Part shown: piece after piece, positions 1-7,807 of the stretch
How positions within the stretch are numbered: the first letter of the stretch is position 1
Layout of the letters: each line of letters starts with the position of its first letter
Origin: Stygiolobus azoricus
GTDB lineage: Archaea; Thermoproteota; Thermoprotei_A; Sulfolobales; Sulfolobaceae
Length of the DNA: 64,000 nt
Assembly (NCBI RefSeq): GCF_009729035.1
Contig: NZ_CP045483.1
Location: forward strand, 1,324,001 to 1,388,000
Direction: 5' to 3'
Made by a program: the position numbers and the translations under genes
The notes under the pieces: model-generated
Seen by the model: the letters and a program-made list of their open reading frames with translations, nothing else
What the model was told of the DNA's origin: nothing
Databases searched by the model: none

Positions 1-1
1 A

Positions 2-244
2 GTAAAAATATCTCAACTAAGGAATAGTGTACCATTATATGGAAGTGCATTCGATTTCGTACTAAGTCAATTAATGGTAACAGGATTAGTAAGAAAATTT
101 GAGAAAGATGGGGAAGAATACGTAGAAATCACAGAACTAGGAAGAAACTTCCCATATCAGTGGGCATACGGATCATATCAAGGTTTCGGACCTTATTACG
201 GATGTGGACCACATCATCATGGACATCACGGAAACTGGTGGTAA
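2..244 (+). CDS. C-terminal part of a winged-helix-like regulator with a His-rich tail (partial)
   Basis: The frame is open from the window edge and ends at TAA 242-244, so only the last 80 codons are visible. The segment with LVRKFEKDGEEYVEITELGR reads like the wing and last helix of a PadR/MarR-type winged-helix DNA-binding domain. It is followed by an aromatic and Gly-rich stretch ending in CGPHHHGHHGNWW, a Cys/His cluster that could bind a transition metal. By inference this may be a metal-responsive regulator of the adjacent (now broken) MFS transporter or of the hydrogenase/nickel genes. The family assignment is tentative because the N-terminus lies outside the window. Confidence 0.55.
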   Translation, partial: VKISQLRNSVPLYGSAFDFVLSQLMVTGLVRKFEKDGEEYVEITELGRNFPYQWAYGSYQGFGPYYGCGPHHHGHHGNWW

Positions 245-253
245 AAAGTTAAA

Positions 254-266
254 TTTCTTTTTTTTA
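254..266 (+). terminator. U-rich archaeal terminator after the regulator
   Basis: A run of eight T (258-265) inside a T-rich stretch starts about 10 bp after the stop codon of the preceding gene. Archaeal RNA polymerase terminates at such oligo-U tracts without needing a hairpin. It is seen only as sequence; no hairpin is present. Confidence 0.4.
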
Positions 267-296
267 AGTTTAAAGTAAAGAATTATGAAATCTGAT

Positions 297-1040
297 ATGG
301 GATATAAATATTTAGTTTTTTCAAGAATTTTTAGAAGTATAGAAATAATTTATATTACATTAGTAGCTCCCTATATCTTAAATTCATAGGATTTTCCTTA
401 GTATCGATCGGTATTATATTCCTCTTTATAATTCTCTTTAATACTATCTTAGTCTTTGCATTAGGACTTTTAGGAGATAGAGTAGGCTACAAGAAAACCC
501 TTATAATAGGGGATTTATTTCCTTTCTTAGCAGCGTTTTTACTTTTTTCTAGTTCCTTAAAAATAGTTATCATCATTTCTCTCCTCATAGGAGGTATAGG
601 AGGTACTGCATGAGGAATGAGAGGAGTATTTCCCAGGTTTAACCGCACTAGTAGCAAGTAACTGGAAGAATGATCTTGAAAGAGTAAGAAGACTTAGAAT
701 TTTAACCTCTGCAGCTGTATTCTCTAGTATAGGAGGAAGTTCAATGCTATCAATAAAATCATTTTTACCTTTCTCTCCAGAACTGAAATTTAGATTCCTC
801 TTCTTAATATCGACAATACTTCTAGAATTATTCATCTTAAGTCTGTCTTCAGTGAACGAAGTAGTCAGGCCAAAAAAGAATTCAAAAAAATGAAATTATC
901 TAGCTTAAAATATAGTGGAAAAGTAATGTTATCTAATTCTCTCTCCGGAATGGGAGTAGGATTAGCAGCGCCATTATTACCATTATGGTTTGAATTAATG
1001 TATAAAATATCGCCTTATGACATAGGAATAATTTATAGAC
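297..1040 (+). pseudogene. MFS transporter remnant (several frameshifts, 3' end deleted)
   Basis: Starting at ATG 297 the three forward frames must be joined to read a membrane transporter. The first hydrophobic helix ends at a stop near 390. A second frame then gives the MFS loop motif GLLGDRVGYKKTL and two helices, ending at a TGA at about 611. A third frame (about 630-890) gives FPGLTALVASNWKNDLERVR and more helices. After a poly-A shift at about 886 a fourth segment starts MKLSSLKYSGKVML and ends at about 1040. The G-D-R-x-G loop is characteristic of major facilitator proteins. The gene lacks the rest of its C-terminal half, and sequence after about 1040 belongs to the oppositely oriented hydrogenase gene. 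At least three frame changes and the deletion make it non-functional. Confidence 0.75.
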
Positions 1041-1044
1041 TGAA

Positions 1045-1387
1045 ATAAATATGTGACAGTCACATTATTATACATAATATCCGCTAACGAATAAGCTACA
1101 TTTCTAAAAGCTATAGCTCTTTCTGAAGGATACAATCCAGAAGCCATTTCCAATGCTTCAGTAGAAACTAAAGTATGAGTTGCTCCGCAAACTCCACAAA
1201 TTTTGGCTGTTATATTTGGAGCCAAATGCAATTCTTTTCCTTTAAGTAAGTTTTCAAAGCCTCTAAACATTGAGACTTCTACTTTAGAATCCATATATTC
1301 CCCATTCTCTACTTTAACGTGAATTCCTAAATGACCTTCTATTCTACTTATAGGATCTAAGGAAAGATCTACCAATTTATTTTCCAC
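1045..1387 (-). pseudogene. hynL: [NiFe]-hydrogenase large subunit, N-terminal fragment
   Basis: Reads [20 protein letters not shown] at the N-terminus, the RIEGH signature of [NiFe]-hydrogenase large subunits. The proximal nickel-binding motif is ICGVCGATH (Cys64 and Cys67). About 110 residues remain of a protein that is normally 400-550 long. The second pair of nickel-ligand Cys (DPCxxC near the C-terminus) is missing because the gene stops at a junction with the MFS remnant near 1040. The start overlaps the end of the small-subunit gene by 11 bp, so the two formed an operon. In life the subunit carries the NiFe(CN)2CO site that splits H2; this copy cannot. Confidence 0.85.
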
Positions 1388-1869
1388 CTTGTAGAACAGA
1401 ATAAAGCATTGCTACCATAGTCTTGTCAGATGCAGGACAACCAGGTACTTCATAAACTTTCTTTTTTAAAACTTCATCTACTCCAAGTCCTCCAACTTCC
1501 CTAATTATTCCACCATTTACCGCACAAGAGCCTACTGCAACAATACCTATAGCTTTTTCAGAAAGTTTCTTAAGTATTTCGCTACAAGTCATCCCACCAA
1601 AATTACACAGTTTATCGTCTTTAGGTATTGCTCCCTCTACAACAAGAAGATAATTATCTGAATTCAAAATATCTTTCATCATATCTGGACCAGATTTCTC
1701 TTCTGAAATCATTGATATTAGTTTCACAGGCGAAGAATGGAAAAATAGGTCATTAACACCCTTCACATCCTTCTTTTAACATCATTATTGTTTCTCCAGA
1801 ACATGATTGAGCCTCTAGCCAAATAATATTGTGTTTAAGAATTTCTTTTAATGCTTGGCAATAATCCAT
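1377..1869 (-). pseudogene. hynS: [NiFe]-hydrogenase small subunit, frameshifted
   Basis: The small subunit holds the proximal [4Fe-4S] cluster that takes electrons from the NiFe site. From ATG 1869 the frame reads [23 protein letters not shown], the classical CxGET motif, then hits TAA just after the second Cys. The next frame continues [29 protein letters not shown] and EVPGCPA, completing the four-Cys proximal cluster. The break lies at about 1770 in a GGG run; one G fewer restores the frame. There is no Tat signal and no distal-cluster domain (total about 164 residues), which fits cytosolic group-2-like or short small subunits better than exported group 1 enzymes. A TATA-like TTTATAAGG lies upstream (about 1913-1921). 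Confidence 0.8.
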
Positions 1870-1977
1870 AACCTCATCTATATTCAAATCATAAAAATGT
1901 TTTCTAAATAATACCTTATAAACGTTTACTTATATTGAAAAGGAATATTTTTATTCTATGGAACTTTCATTTAATAT

Positions 1978-2576
1978 ATGGATCATAAATCCTTTGGAAT
2001 TTTAGGTTCTTTATTTTTTGCTATAACTCCGTTTTTAAATATTTTTGGAATAATAACATCTACTTTAGGAGCGATCTTACTTTATCTTTCTATAAACATT
2101 GTATATAAAAAGAGTATAAAGAGAAAAAATTAATGAAATATTTTGTTCTAGCAGATGACTTATTTTATGCCTCAATGTTAGTTCTTTCGATAGGCATGTT
2201 CATGGCTTTTGGTCTAAAAGTTTTCTTCGTATTAATTCCATCTTTTTCTCTTTATTCATTAGCGTTACTAGTTTACATGTATATTCTATCTGAAATATTC
2301 TACGTATCGTCCGCAGTATATTTTATAAAAACATTCAATTCTATAACAGCTCTAAGCGAAATAAGAACATTTTCCATATCTGCTTATCTTATAGGAATAT
2401 CTGGTTTGATGCTGTTCACTATAGTAATAGGATCTGCAGGACTAGTTCTTTCACTAATAGCATGGATTTTTAGTAGGAATAAGTTTTACACAAATGAAGT
2501 AAATAGAAAATATAGAAGAATAAAGAGTATGGCAAACATTGTTATTACTACTCCTTTAGTGTTTTTTATACCGTAA
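1978..2576 (+). pseudogene. DUF996 integral membrane protein split into two frames
   Basis: The first ORF (1978-2133, 51 codons) reads SFGILGSLFFAITPFLNIFG, the usual DUF996 N-terminus. Its TAA overlaps the ATG of the second ORF (2133-2576) as TAATG. The second ORF carries the rest of the family pattern, SSAVYFIKTF, then a helix with IVIGSAGLVLSLIAWIF. Normal DUF996 proteins are one chain of four or five helices, so this looks like one gene broken by an indel in the A-rich stretch around 2110-2130. The natural C-terminus should lie close to AWIF; the last 30 codons run antisense into the sdhD-like gene. Function unknown; common in Sulfolobales. Confidence 0.55.
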
Positions 2577-2809
2577 TCGTGTAATGTTCTCCTGACTCCT
2601 AAAGTTGCATGAATAAAGGCAAATATTAGCAAGAGACTAAGAGCAGTATCGTAGAAATAATCTCTCAGATAATAATCTATAGTAGCTGTTGAGGTTCTCT
2701 CTACAAAATTTAGAGGTGTAATGAAAAGCATACTAAGATGAACTGCCAAGAATATAGCAGTGAGAATTCCAGCAATATAGAACCAGAATCTTAATTTAGC
2801 CTCATTCAT
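2486..2809 (-). CDS. sdhD: Succinate dehydrogenase/fumarate reductase membrane anchor, SdhD-like
   Basis: About 107 residues with three membrane helices. The helix FLAVHLSMLF and the helix FAFIHATLGVRRTLHDYGI each carry a His of the kind that binds haem b in cytochrome-b-type anchors, and HxxxGxRxxxxDYG is the SdhC/D family signature. I place the start at ATG 2809, which overlaps the SdhC stop as ATGA; an upstream ATG at 2824 is also in frame. It would anchor the iron-sulfur subunit and pass electrons to or from quinone. Its 3' end overlaps the DUF996 remnant tail-to-tail. Confidence 0.75.
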   Translation of the reverse strand: MNEAKLRFWFYIAGILTAIFLAVHLSMLFITPLNFVERTSTATIDYYLRDYFYDTALSLLLIFAFIHATLGVRRTLHDYGIKNTKGVVITMFAILFILLYFLFTSFV

Positions 2810-3168
2810 TTGTAGATCACCCAAAAGGAAATAATTAAAGATATAGCCAATATTATCATCATTATCATTTCATAATTTCTATGTTTCTTATATCTAAGCC
2901 AATTCTCATTAATGTGGCCTTTTGGAGTCAAGTATCCATATTCAATCAATAGTATTCTTATACCATTAGAAATATGAAAAGTCAAAACTACACCAAAGAT
3001 GACTAGAAGAGGCATTAGAAAGGAATCATTAATAGTGACTCCATGAGCTAATCTATTAACATATATAACATGGAAAACAAGATACGCTAAAATTATCCAA
3101 CCTGTTATTATTTGCAAAAGAGAAAGATATCTTTCAAAATTCCAACCGAATTCAAACCACTCTTTCAT
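2806..3168 (-). CDS. sdhC: Succinate dehydrogenase/fumarate reductase membrane anchor, SdhC-like
   Basis: About 120 residues with three helices. Candidate haem-ligand His lie in AYLVFHVIYV and in VLTFHISNGIRILLIEYGY, the second matching the HxxxGxRxLxxxxG pattern of SdhC. I start it at ATG 3168 (MKEWFEFGWNF), directly after the sdhB TGA at 3170-3172; a longer frame from 3216 would overlap sdhB needlessly. This type of diheme b anchor differs from the Cys-rich heterodisulfide-reductase-like SdhE/F pair known from the main Sulfolobales succinate dehydrogenase, so it is probably a second complex. Confidence 0.75.
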   Translation of the reverse strand: MKEWFEFGWNFERYLSLLQIITGWIILAYLVFHVIYVNRLAHGVTINDSFLMPLLVIFGVVLTFHISNGIRILLIEYGYLTPKGHINENWLRYKKHRNYEMIMMIILAISLIISFWVIYK

Positions 3169-3169
3169 T

Positions 3170-3871
3170 TCATAACACCAACGCTTTTGTTTTTTGAATA
3201 GCCAAGGAAGGATCAACTCCTCTAGGGCATACTACAGAGCATGATCCAGCAACTCTACATGCCCAAATTCCGTCTAGAGAATTTACGCGCTCTATTCTTT
3301 TTTCTGTTTCAGTATCTCTAGGATCTGAGATAAATCTATAAGCCTTAGCTAAAGCTGCAGGACCTAAAAAATTCTTATTATATTTAGTAACTGGACATGC
3401 GGAGTAACAAAGGCCGCACCATATACACTGTGCAAAACTCCACAGCTCTCTTTGATCCTCTGGTTTTAATCTGTGTTCTTTATTTCCGCTTAATACGCTT
3501 TCCTCAGGTCTTAATCTAGGATCTATTTTTTCCATCTTTACGTAAAACTCATCCATATCCACTATAAGATCTTTAACTACTTTCATATCTAATGGTTCCA
3601 ATTTTATTTCTCCGTTTTTGGCTTCTTTCAAAACTATTGTTTTACATGCTAATTTAGGTTTTCCATTTATTTTCATCCCACAGCTTCCGCACACGGCCAT
3701 GTGACAAGATGCTCTAAAAGATAAAGTAGGATCTTGCGTTTCCTTTATTTGCCTTAATACTTGAACCACTGTAGTAAATCTGTCTACCTCTACTTCATAT
3801 TCCTGCCACCATCTTTTGCCATTTAAAAATCTCCTTACCTTAAAGCGTACTTTTACTTTTTCAGACATCAT
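3170..3871 (-). CDS. sdhB: Succinate dehydrogenase/fumarate reductase iron-sulfur subunit
   Basis: 233 residues, the usual SdhB/FrdB length. The N-terminal plant-ferredoxin-like domain has Cys56, Cys61, Cys64 and Cys76 for a [2Fe-2S] cluster. The C-terminal domain has Cys149-x2-Cys-x2-Cys-x3-CysP for a [4Fe-4S] cluster and Cys205, Cys211 and Cys215 ([12 protein letters not shown]) for a third cluster. It links a flavoprotein to the b-type anchors downstream. No flavoprotein (sdhA/frdA) gene is present on either side, which is odd; it must be elsewhere or lost. First gene of an overlapping B-C-D unit. The fumarate versus succinate direction cannot be told from sequence. Confidence 0.85.
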   Translation of the reverse strand: MMSEKVKVRFKVRRFLNGKRWWQEYEVEVDRFTTVVQVLRQIKETQDPTLSFRASCHMAVCGSCGMKINGKPKLACKTIVLKEAKNGEIKLEPLDMKVVKDLIVDMDEFYVKMEKIDPRLRPEESVLSGNKEHRLKPEDQRELWSFAQCIWCGLCYSACPVTKYNKNFLGPAALAKAYRFISDPRDTETEKRIERVNSLDGIWACRVAGSCSVVCPRGVDPSLAIQKTKALVL

Positions 3872-4066
3872 AATTATTTGAACTGATTATTTTTAAAAGA
3901 TTTCCTATAGATTTTTCATAAAATTGATTATTTTCATCATTAACAATAAATTGTCACTATAATATAGATTTTATACCTTCTTTTACTTTTTCTTTAAAAA
4001 TATATAACGACAAAATTAGAGGAAAAACGTAAAGATTAGTATTTCAAAAGAATATATAAGATAAGT

Positions 4067-4582
4067 ATGAAACCATTAATTATAGGTAACATAATAAGTT
4101 TGATAGCTGCTTTCTTCATACTTTCAATCTTATTTCTCTTAGGGATATGTGGACTGGATTTTGCATTCAATAATATAACTAAAATATTAATGTGGATAGT
4201 GTGGATTTTAGCATTTCCAGCGTATCTTGAGTATAGAAAGTCTTCTCTAAAAGCGTCTTACCTTATAAACTATCTTCCGCCCATAGCTATCTTAATAACA
4301 TTTATAGGATTAGTTCTACTTATGGAAGGAAAATTCTTAGGATTAGAGATAATAGTTCTAGGTTATATTTTAGAACCAATTTCAGGAATTTCTATTTACT
4401 TAAGTATAAAGAATATACAAAAATTTTCCGCATACTTATTCTTCTATGGAGCAGTAATATATACTATAGGACTTCCATTTTACTTAATTAATATTCCTGA
4501 AATAGCGATCATTGGCGATTTAATAAAGATAATCGGATTATTGTATTTTATGAGATTTATGATAACAAATAGTTCCCAATAA
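4067..4582 (+). CDS. Hypothetical six-helix membrane protein
   Basis: 171 residues, almost entirely hydrophobic, with about six predicted helices (for example IISLIAAFFILSILFLLG near the N-terminus). Its sequence pattern of alternating helices and a short C-terminus recalls the DUF973/DUF996 membrane proteins frequent in Sulfolobales, but I cannot assign it firmly. It stands alone between the sdhB promoter region and the methyltransferase gene. A TATA-like ATATAAG lies about 20 bp before the ATG. Confidence 0.6.
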   Translation: MKPLIIGNIISLIAAFFILSILFLLGICGLDFAFNNITKILMWIVWILAFPAYLEYRKSSLKASYLINYLPPIAILITFIGLVLLMEGKFLGLEIIVLGYILEPISGISIYLSIKNIQKFSAYLFFYGAVIYTIGLPFYLINIPEIAIIGDLIKIIGLLYFMRFMITNSSQ

Positions 4583-4616
4583 TATTTATCATGATGAAAA
4601 TGTTAATTAAACTTCA

Positions 4617-4675
4617 TTAATATAGGATTTGATGAAACCGTTAATATAGGATTTTAATATTAGGATTTGATGAAA
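4617..4675 (+). repeat. Nested short direct repeats in the promoter of the methyltransferase gene
   Basis: TTAATATAGGATTT occurs at 4617-4630 and again at 4641-4654 (24-bp period). AGGATTTGATGAAA occurs at 4624-4637 and 4662-4675 (38-bp period). The last copy ends 8 bp before the ATG at 4684. They fill the whole gap between two genes, where a TATA box and regulator sites are expected. They may be operator sites or a slipped duplication of the promoter. Confidence 0.6.
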
Positions 4676-4683
4676 TATATAAT

Positions 4684-5364
4684 ATGAGGAAAGCTACAAA
4701 CGAGGAGCTCAGAGAAATTTACAACGATATCCCAGAATTTTATGATAGAGCAAATGCATTGATATCCTTTTTCCAAGACGTAAAATGGAGAGCTGAGTTA
4801 ATAGCTACAGTAAGGGAATACTGTCCTAAACCTAAGATAATATTAGACGTTGGCAGCGGTAAAGGTGAATTATCTTACGTAGTGTCAAAATTAATGAACG
4901 CAAATATTGTAATGCTTGATTACGCAGAGAACATGCTAAAAAACTCTATGGTCAACGGAGATAAGGTATTAGGATCTTTTTATAATCTTCCCTTTAGGGA
5001 TGGAGCATTTGATGCTGTAGTAAGCAGTTTCGCTTTACATGCAGCAGATAACATAGAAGAAGTAGTAAAAGAAATGGTAAGAGTCTCAAGAAAAGTTGTT
5101 GGAGTTATTGCAATGGGAAAGTCTGATAACTTCATTCTAAGGAATTATGTAGCATTCTATTTGAGATTCATACAGCCTTATCTAGCCGCACTAGTTGGAG
5201 CAAAACCACTTGACTACAAATATATTTATTACATATATAAGAAAATACCTACAAATTCCCAACTAAAAGAAATAGTAAAGAGAAATATGGATTTAAAGAT
5301 ATTCAAAGAAAAAACACTTGGAGCAGTATATATATTTGTAGGTGTAAAAAAAGAGGAAAAATAA
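4684..5364 (+). CDS. UbiE-like SAM-dependent C-methyltransferase
   Basis: 226 residues. The N-terminal IYNDIPEFYDRANALISF and KWRAEL are typical of the UbiE/MenG family. SAM-binding motif I is ILDVGSGKGEL (about residues 58-68), the acidic residue MLDYAENML follows, and motif FDAVVSSFALH is the post-II region. UbiE enzymes methylate quinone rings (demethylmenaquinone or demethoxyubiquinone). In Sulfolobales the quinones are benzothiophene types such as caldariella- and sulfolobusquinone, so a role in their ring methylation is an inference. The upstream repeats suggest its own promoter. Confidence 0.75.
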   Translation: MRKATNEELREIYNDIPEFYDRANALISFFQDVKWRAELIATVREYCPKPKIILDVGSGKGELSYVVSKLMNANIVMLDYAENMLKNSMVNGDKVLGSFYNLPFRDGAFDAVVSSFALHAADNIEEVVKEMVRVSRKVVGVIAMGKSDNFILRNYVAFYLRFIQPYLAALVGAKPLDYKYIYYIYKKIPTNSQLKEIVKRNMDLKIFKEKTLGAVYIFVGVKKEEK

Positions 5365-5379
5365 GACAATCACTACAAC

Positions 5380-5811
5380 TTAACTTTCTTTTAGCAGGTC
5401 GTTTATTTTAGATCCTTTATCGTATCTTATGGCTATGTACCCGACTATTATTAAATATAACCAAGCTATTACTGATCCAGCTCTCCCAAAAGAATATTGT
5501 AAAAATTCTATATGCCCAACTAATGGCTGCGGAGTTACCCCTGGAACTGCTGTCATGCCCGAAATAAAAAACAGCGAAATATTTAATACTGAATATAATA
5601 ATGCTGGTCAATACCACATTCTTAATCCGAAAGTATATATCATTGCTACAAAAATGTAAAGTGCTACCTCGCTATCAAGATACATAGTCGCTATAGGCGT
5701 TACTGCAGGAACTGCATAAAGATGTGCAGCTATGTTCAGCAACGCAGCAAAAGCTAATGAAAATCTTAAAAATTTTATCAAGGAATAAGCTCCCTTATTT
5801 TCATTTTTCAT
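5380..5811 (-). pseudogene. Four-helix membrane protein interrupted by an in-frame TGA
   Basis: From ATG 5811 the frame reads MKNENKGAYSLIKFLRF and hydrophobic helices up to GLRMWY, then a TGA at 5608-5610. The same frame continues without further stops as PALLYSVLNISLFFISGM, then GHIEFLQYSFGRAGSVIAWL and a basic tail KINDLLKES, ending at TAA 5380-5382. Total length would be 143 residues with about four helices. A TGG-to-TGA change at the codon after Tyr is the simplest explanation. Family not recognised. Confidence 0.65.
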
Positions 5812-6058
5812 ATAAACACCGTAATATCTTTCTGGAAAAACGCTATTTATTTTTTCTAATTATTTCTTTATTTATGATTTATTCAATAATATTAAAATAT
5901 ATTTGTTAAATTACCTTATAATCCTTATATTCCATAAATTTATTATAATTATTAAAATTTAATTTTTTTATGTCAATTTAAACAAAATTTTAATGAAGAA
6001 TCTAGTGTTTAACAATATGAATAGATTTCTTACTACTAAAAAAGTTACTAATAAAGTC

Positions 6059-6805
6059 TTATCGGGTTCTTATAATAAATGAGATATCACCCTCTAACTT
6101 ATTTGGATTAATCATTCCACATCCTTGACGTATTTTATTTATAAAGGAATAAGGTCTATTTACTTTTATTCCAGCTAATACGTCAACTCCAAAATCAAAC
6201 ATTAAATCCAACATAGGAGTACTTGGACCTATAAGAATTACGTAAGCTTTCGCTTTTTTTGACAGCTCTAAAATTCTGTCTATCGACTTATTAATTATCG
6301 TAGTTGAGGTTATTATCACTACTTCGCTATCCTCTATTACTGTCTCTACAGCTGTAGATGGCAAGATTCCTTCTGAAGGATTTATCAAAAAAGGATTAAG
6401 TTCCAAAACTATAAATTTCTTTGCAACATATTTAAATTTCTGTATTCCTGGAAACTTACCTATCATTACTATTTTCTTTCCTTTTCCGTACTCTAAAGCT
6501 ACATCAAGACCATTAGCCTCAGCATTACCTTTAGGCTCTATAATTGAATTTATTGAGGCTAAACCTATACTCGCCTCTAAAAGGTTCCACGATCTAAGAT
6601 ATTCCGCAAGTTCACCTACAGTTTTCTCCTCCAAATGACCGAAATCTCTAACATCTAGATCCTCATTACCGATGCTATAAGTCATTGAAACTCCACAGTA
6701 TCTTGAAAGGACACACGTCCATGTTTTGCCCATTGTTACGTTTTTTACTTCATTATCATTTTCTTTAGCATAAGAGATTAGAGAATCTATAACTTTGTTT
6801 TGCAT
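6059..6805 (-). CDS. DUF364/DUF4213 protein (putative heavy-metal chelation domain), copy 1
   Basis: 248 residues. The N-terminal part has the DUF4213 enolase-like fold pattern (TWTCVLSRYCGVSMTY; LAEYLRSWNLLEASIGLASINS). The C-terminal Rossmann-like DUF364 part includes KIVMIGKFPGI, FIVLELNP, SEVVIITSTTIINKSIDRIL, VILIGPSTPMLDLMFDFG and DVLAGIKVN. DUF364 is annotated as a putative heavy-metal chelation domain and often sits beside molybdenum, tungsten or nickel-related genes. A second paralogue lies at 9257 and a nickel transporter at 11667. The metal substrate is unknown. Confidence 0.8.
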   Translation of the reverse strand: MQNKVIDSLISYAKENDNEVKNVTMGKTWTCVLSRYCGVSMTYSIGNEDLDVRDFGHLEEKTVGELAEYLRSWNLLEASIGLASINSIIEPKGNAEANGLDVALEYGKGKKIVMIGKFPGIQKFKYVAKKFIVLELNPFLINPSEGILPSTAVETVIEDSEVVIITSTTIINKSIDRILELSKKAKAYVILIGPSTPMLDLMFDFGVDVLAGIKVNRPYSFINKIRQGCGMINPNKLEGDISFIIRTR

Positions 6806-7251
6806 AACAAATTTTAAAGCAAGGCTTATTTATGTTTTGATATAAATATTTTTCATTAAACTTATTTATCCCCGTTAATATAAAGAGCGAAGCATGCTTT
6901 ACAATAATTCTGAAATACCTTAAAGTCTTTTTACCTGAACATTTATAAAACGTTTTTGAGTACTCGATAATTATTCTTGGCTGTTCTTTGCTGAGTTTTT
7001 AGTAACTTTAAAAAAGTTTTAAGTTCTATAGAATCTTTAGTTTATTCAATTAATACATCTATATTCCTATTGATTTTTATCATTTAATTAAATTATTGGA
7101 TTATTATTACAATAATTGGTTAGAATCTATCGGTATTATTGAAGTTATAGTCCATATAATTCAGAGTTGTTCTATACAGTTGTTCTATGCACAGAATCCA
7201 CTAACATGATGACTGATGATACTAATAATAGTTTAATAATCAATTTTGAAA
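6806..7251. other. Intergenic, AT-rich, no gene seen
   Basis: 446 bp between the divergent-side start of the first DUF364 gene and the end of the TrmO-like gene. Only the TATA-like element just upstream of 6805 was seen. No convincing ORF, RNA or repeat. Confidence 0.5.
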
Positions 7252-7719
7252 TTAATAAATTCTATGTGATTTCTCGAGCCATTTCGGAATTTTTACGTCT
7301 TTTAAATCATATGGATAATAACCTTTGATATCTAAGATTGGTGTACCATCGTATAAATCCAGACCTTCAACATAAAGTAAGTTATCTTTCCTTTCTATTA
7401 ACTTCACTATTGTTATCCCTATTGGATTTGGCCTTATGGGCGAATGTAGCGCAAAAACTCCTAGAGCAGGTAATTCGTTAAGCTTAAAACCTAGATTCGT
7501 CATTCTTAAAGGTTTTACAATAAGGATTTTCCTTTGATCTTCGGTAATTTTATGTAGCCAAGAGACTAGTATTATATGAGAGAAATTTTCTATACCTAAT
7601 AGACCTTCTTTAAATTCTTCATAAATCTTTATTATTCCTTTTACTCCACCCTTCCACATGTTCTTATTAACTTCGTCTTCTGATGGCCCTATAACTACTC
7701 CTATTGGTCTAAGTTCCAT
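7252..7719 (-). CDS. TsaA/TrmO-family (UPF0066) methyltransferase-like protein
   Basis: 155 residues forming one TsaA-like beta-barrel domain. It starts MELRPIGVVIGPSED and contains GIENFSHIILVSWLHK, and the signature FALHSPIRPNPIGITIVKL (usually RSPxRPNPIGxS). The end reads VEGLDLYDGTPILDIKGYYPYD, another family hallmark. Bacterial TrmO N6-methylates t6A37 of tRNA-Thr using SAM. Archaeal members are often short single-domain forms like this and their substrates are untested. It lies inside a metal-related neighbourhood, so a tRNA role is family knowledge only. Confidence 0.75.
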   Translation of the reverse strand: MELRPIGVVIGPSEDEVNKNMWKGGVKGIIKIYEEFKEGLLGIENFSHIILVSWLHKITEDQRKILIVKPLRMTNLGFKLNELPALGVFALHSPIRPNPIGITIVKLIERKDNLLYVEGLDLYDGTPILDIKGYYPYDLKDVKIPKWLEKSHRIY

Positions 7720-7807
7720 ATATAGTAATATGTGTAATAATATATAATTCTAACGATGTAAAGCATAAATTCATGTTCCTATCATTAATTCTATACTAGA
7801 AGAATTA

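Noticed and set aside
5417-5617. 66-codon minus ORF
   Set aside because: It is in the wrong frame; the hydrophobic membrane-protein frame runs through the same bases.
5429-5659. 76-codon plus ORF
   Set aside because: Antisense shadow of the broken membrane protein gene.
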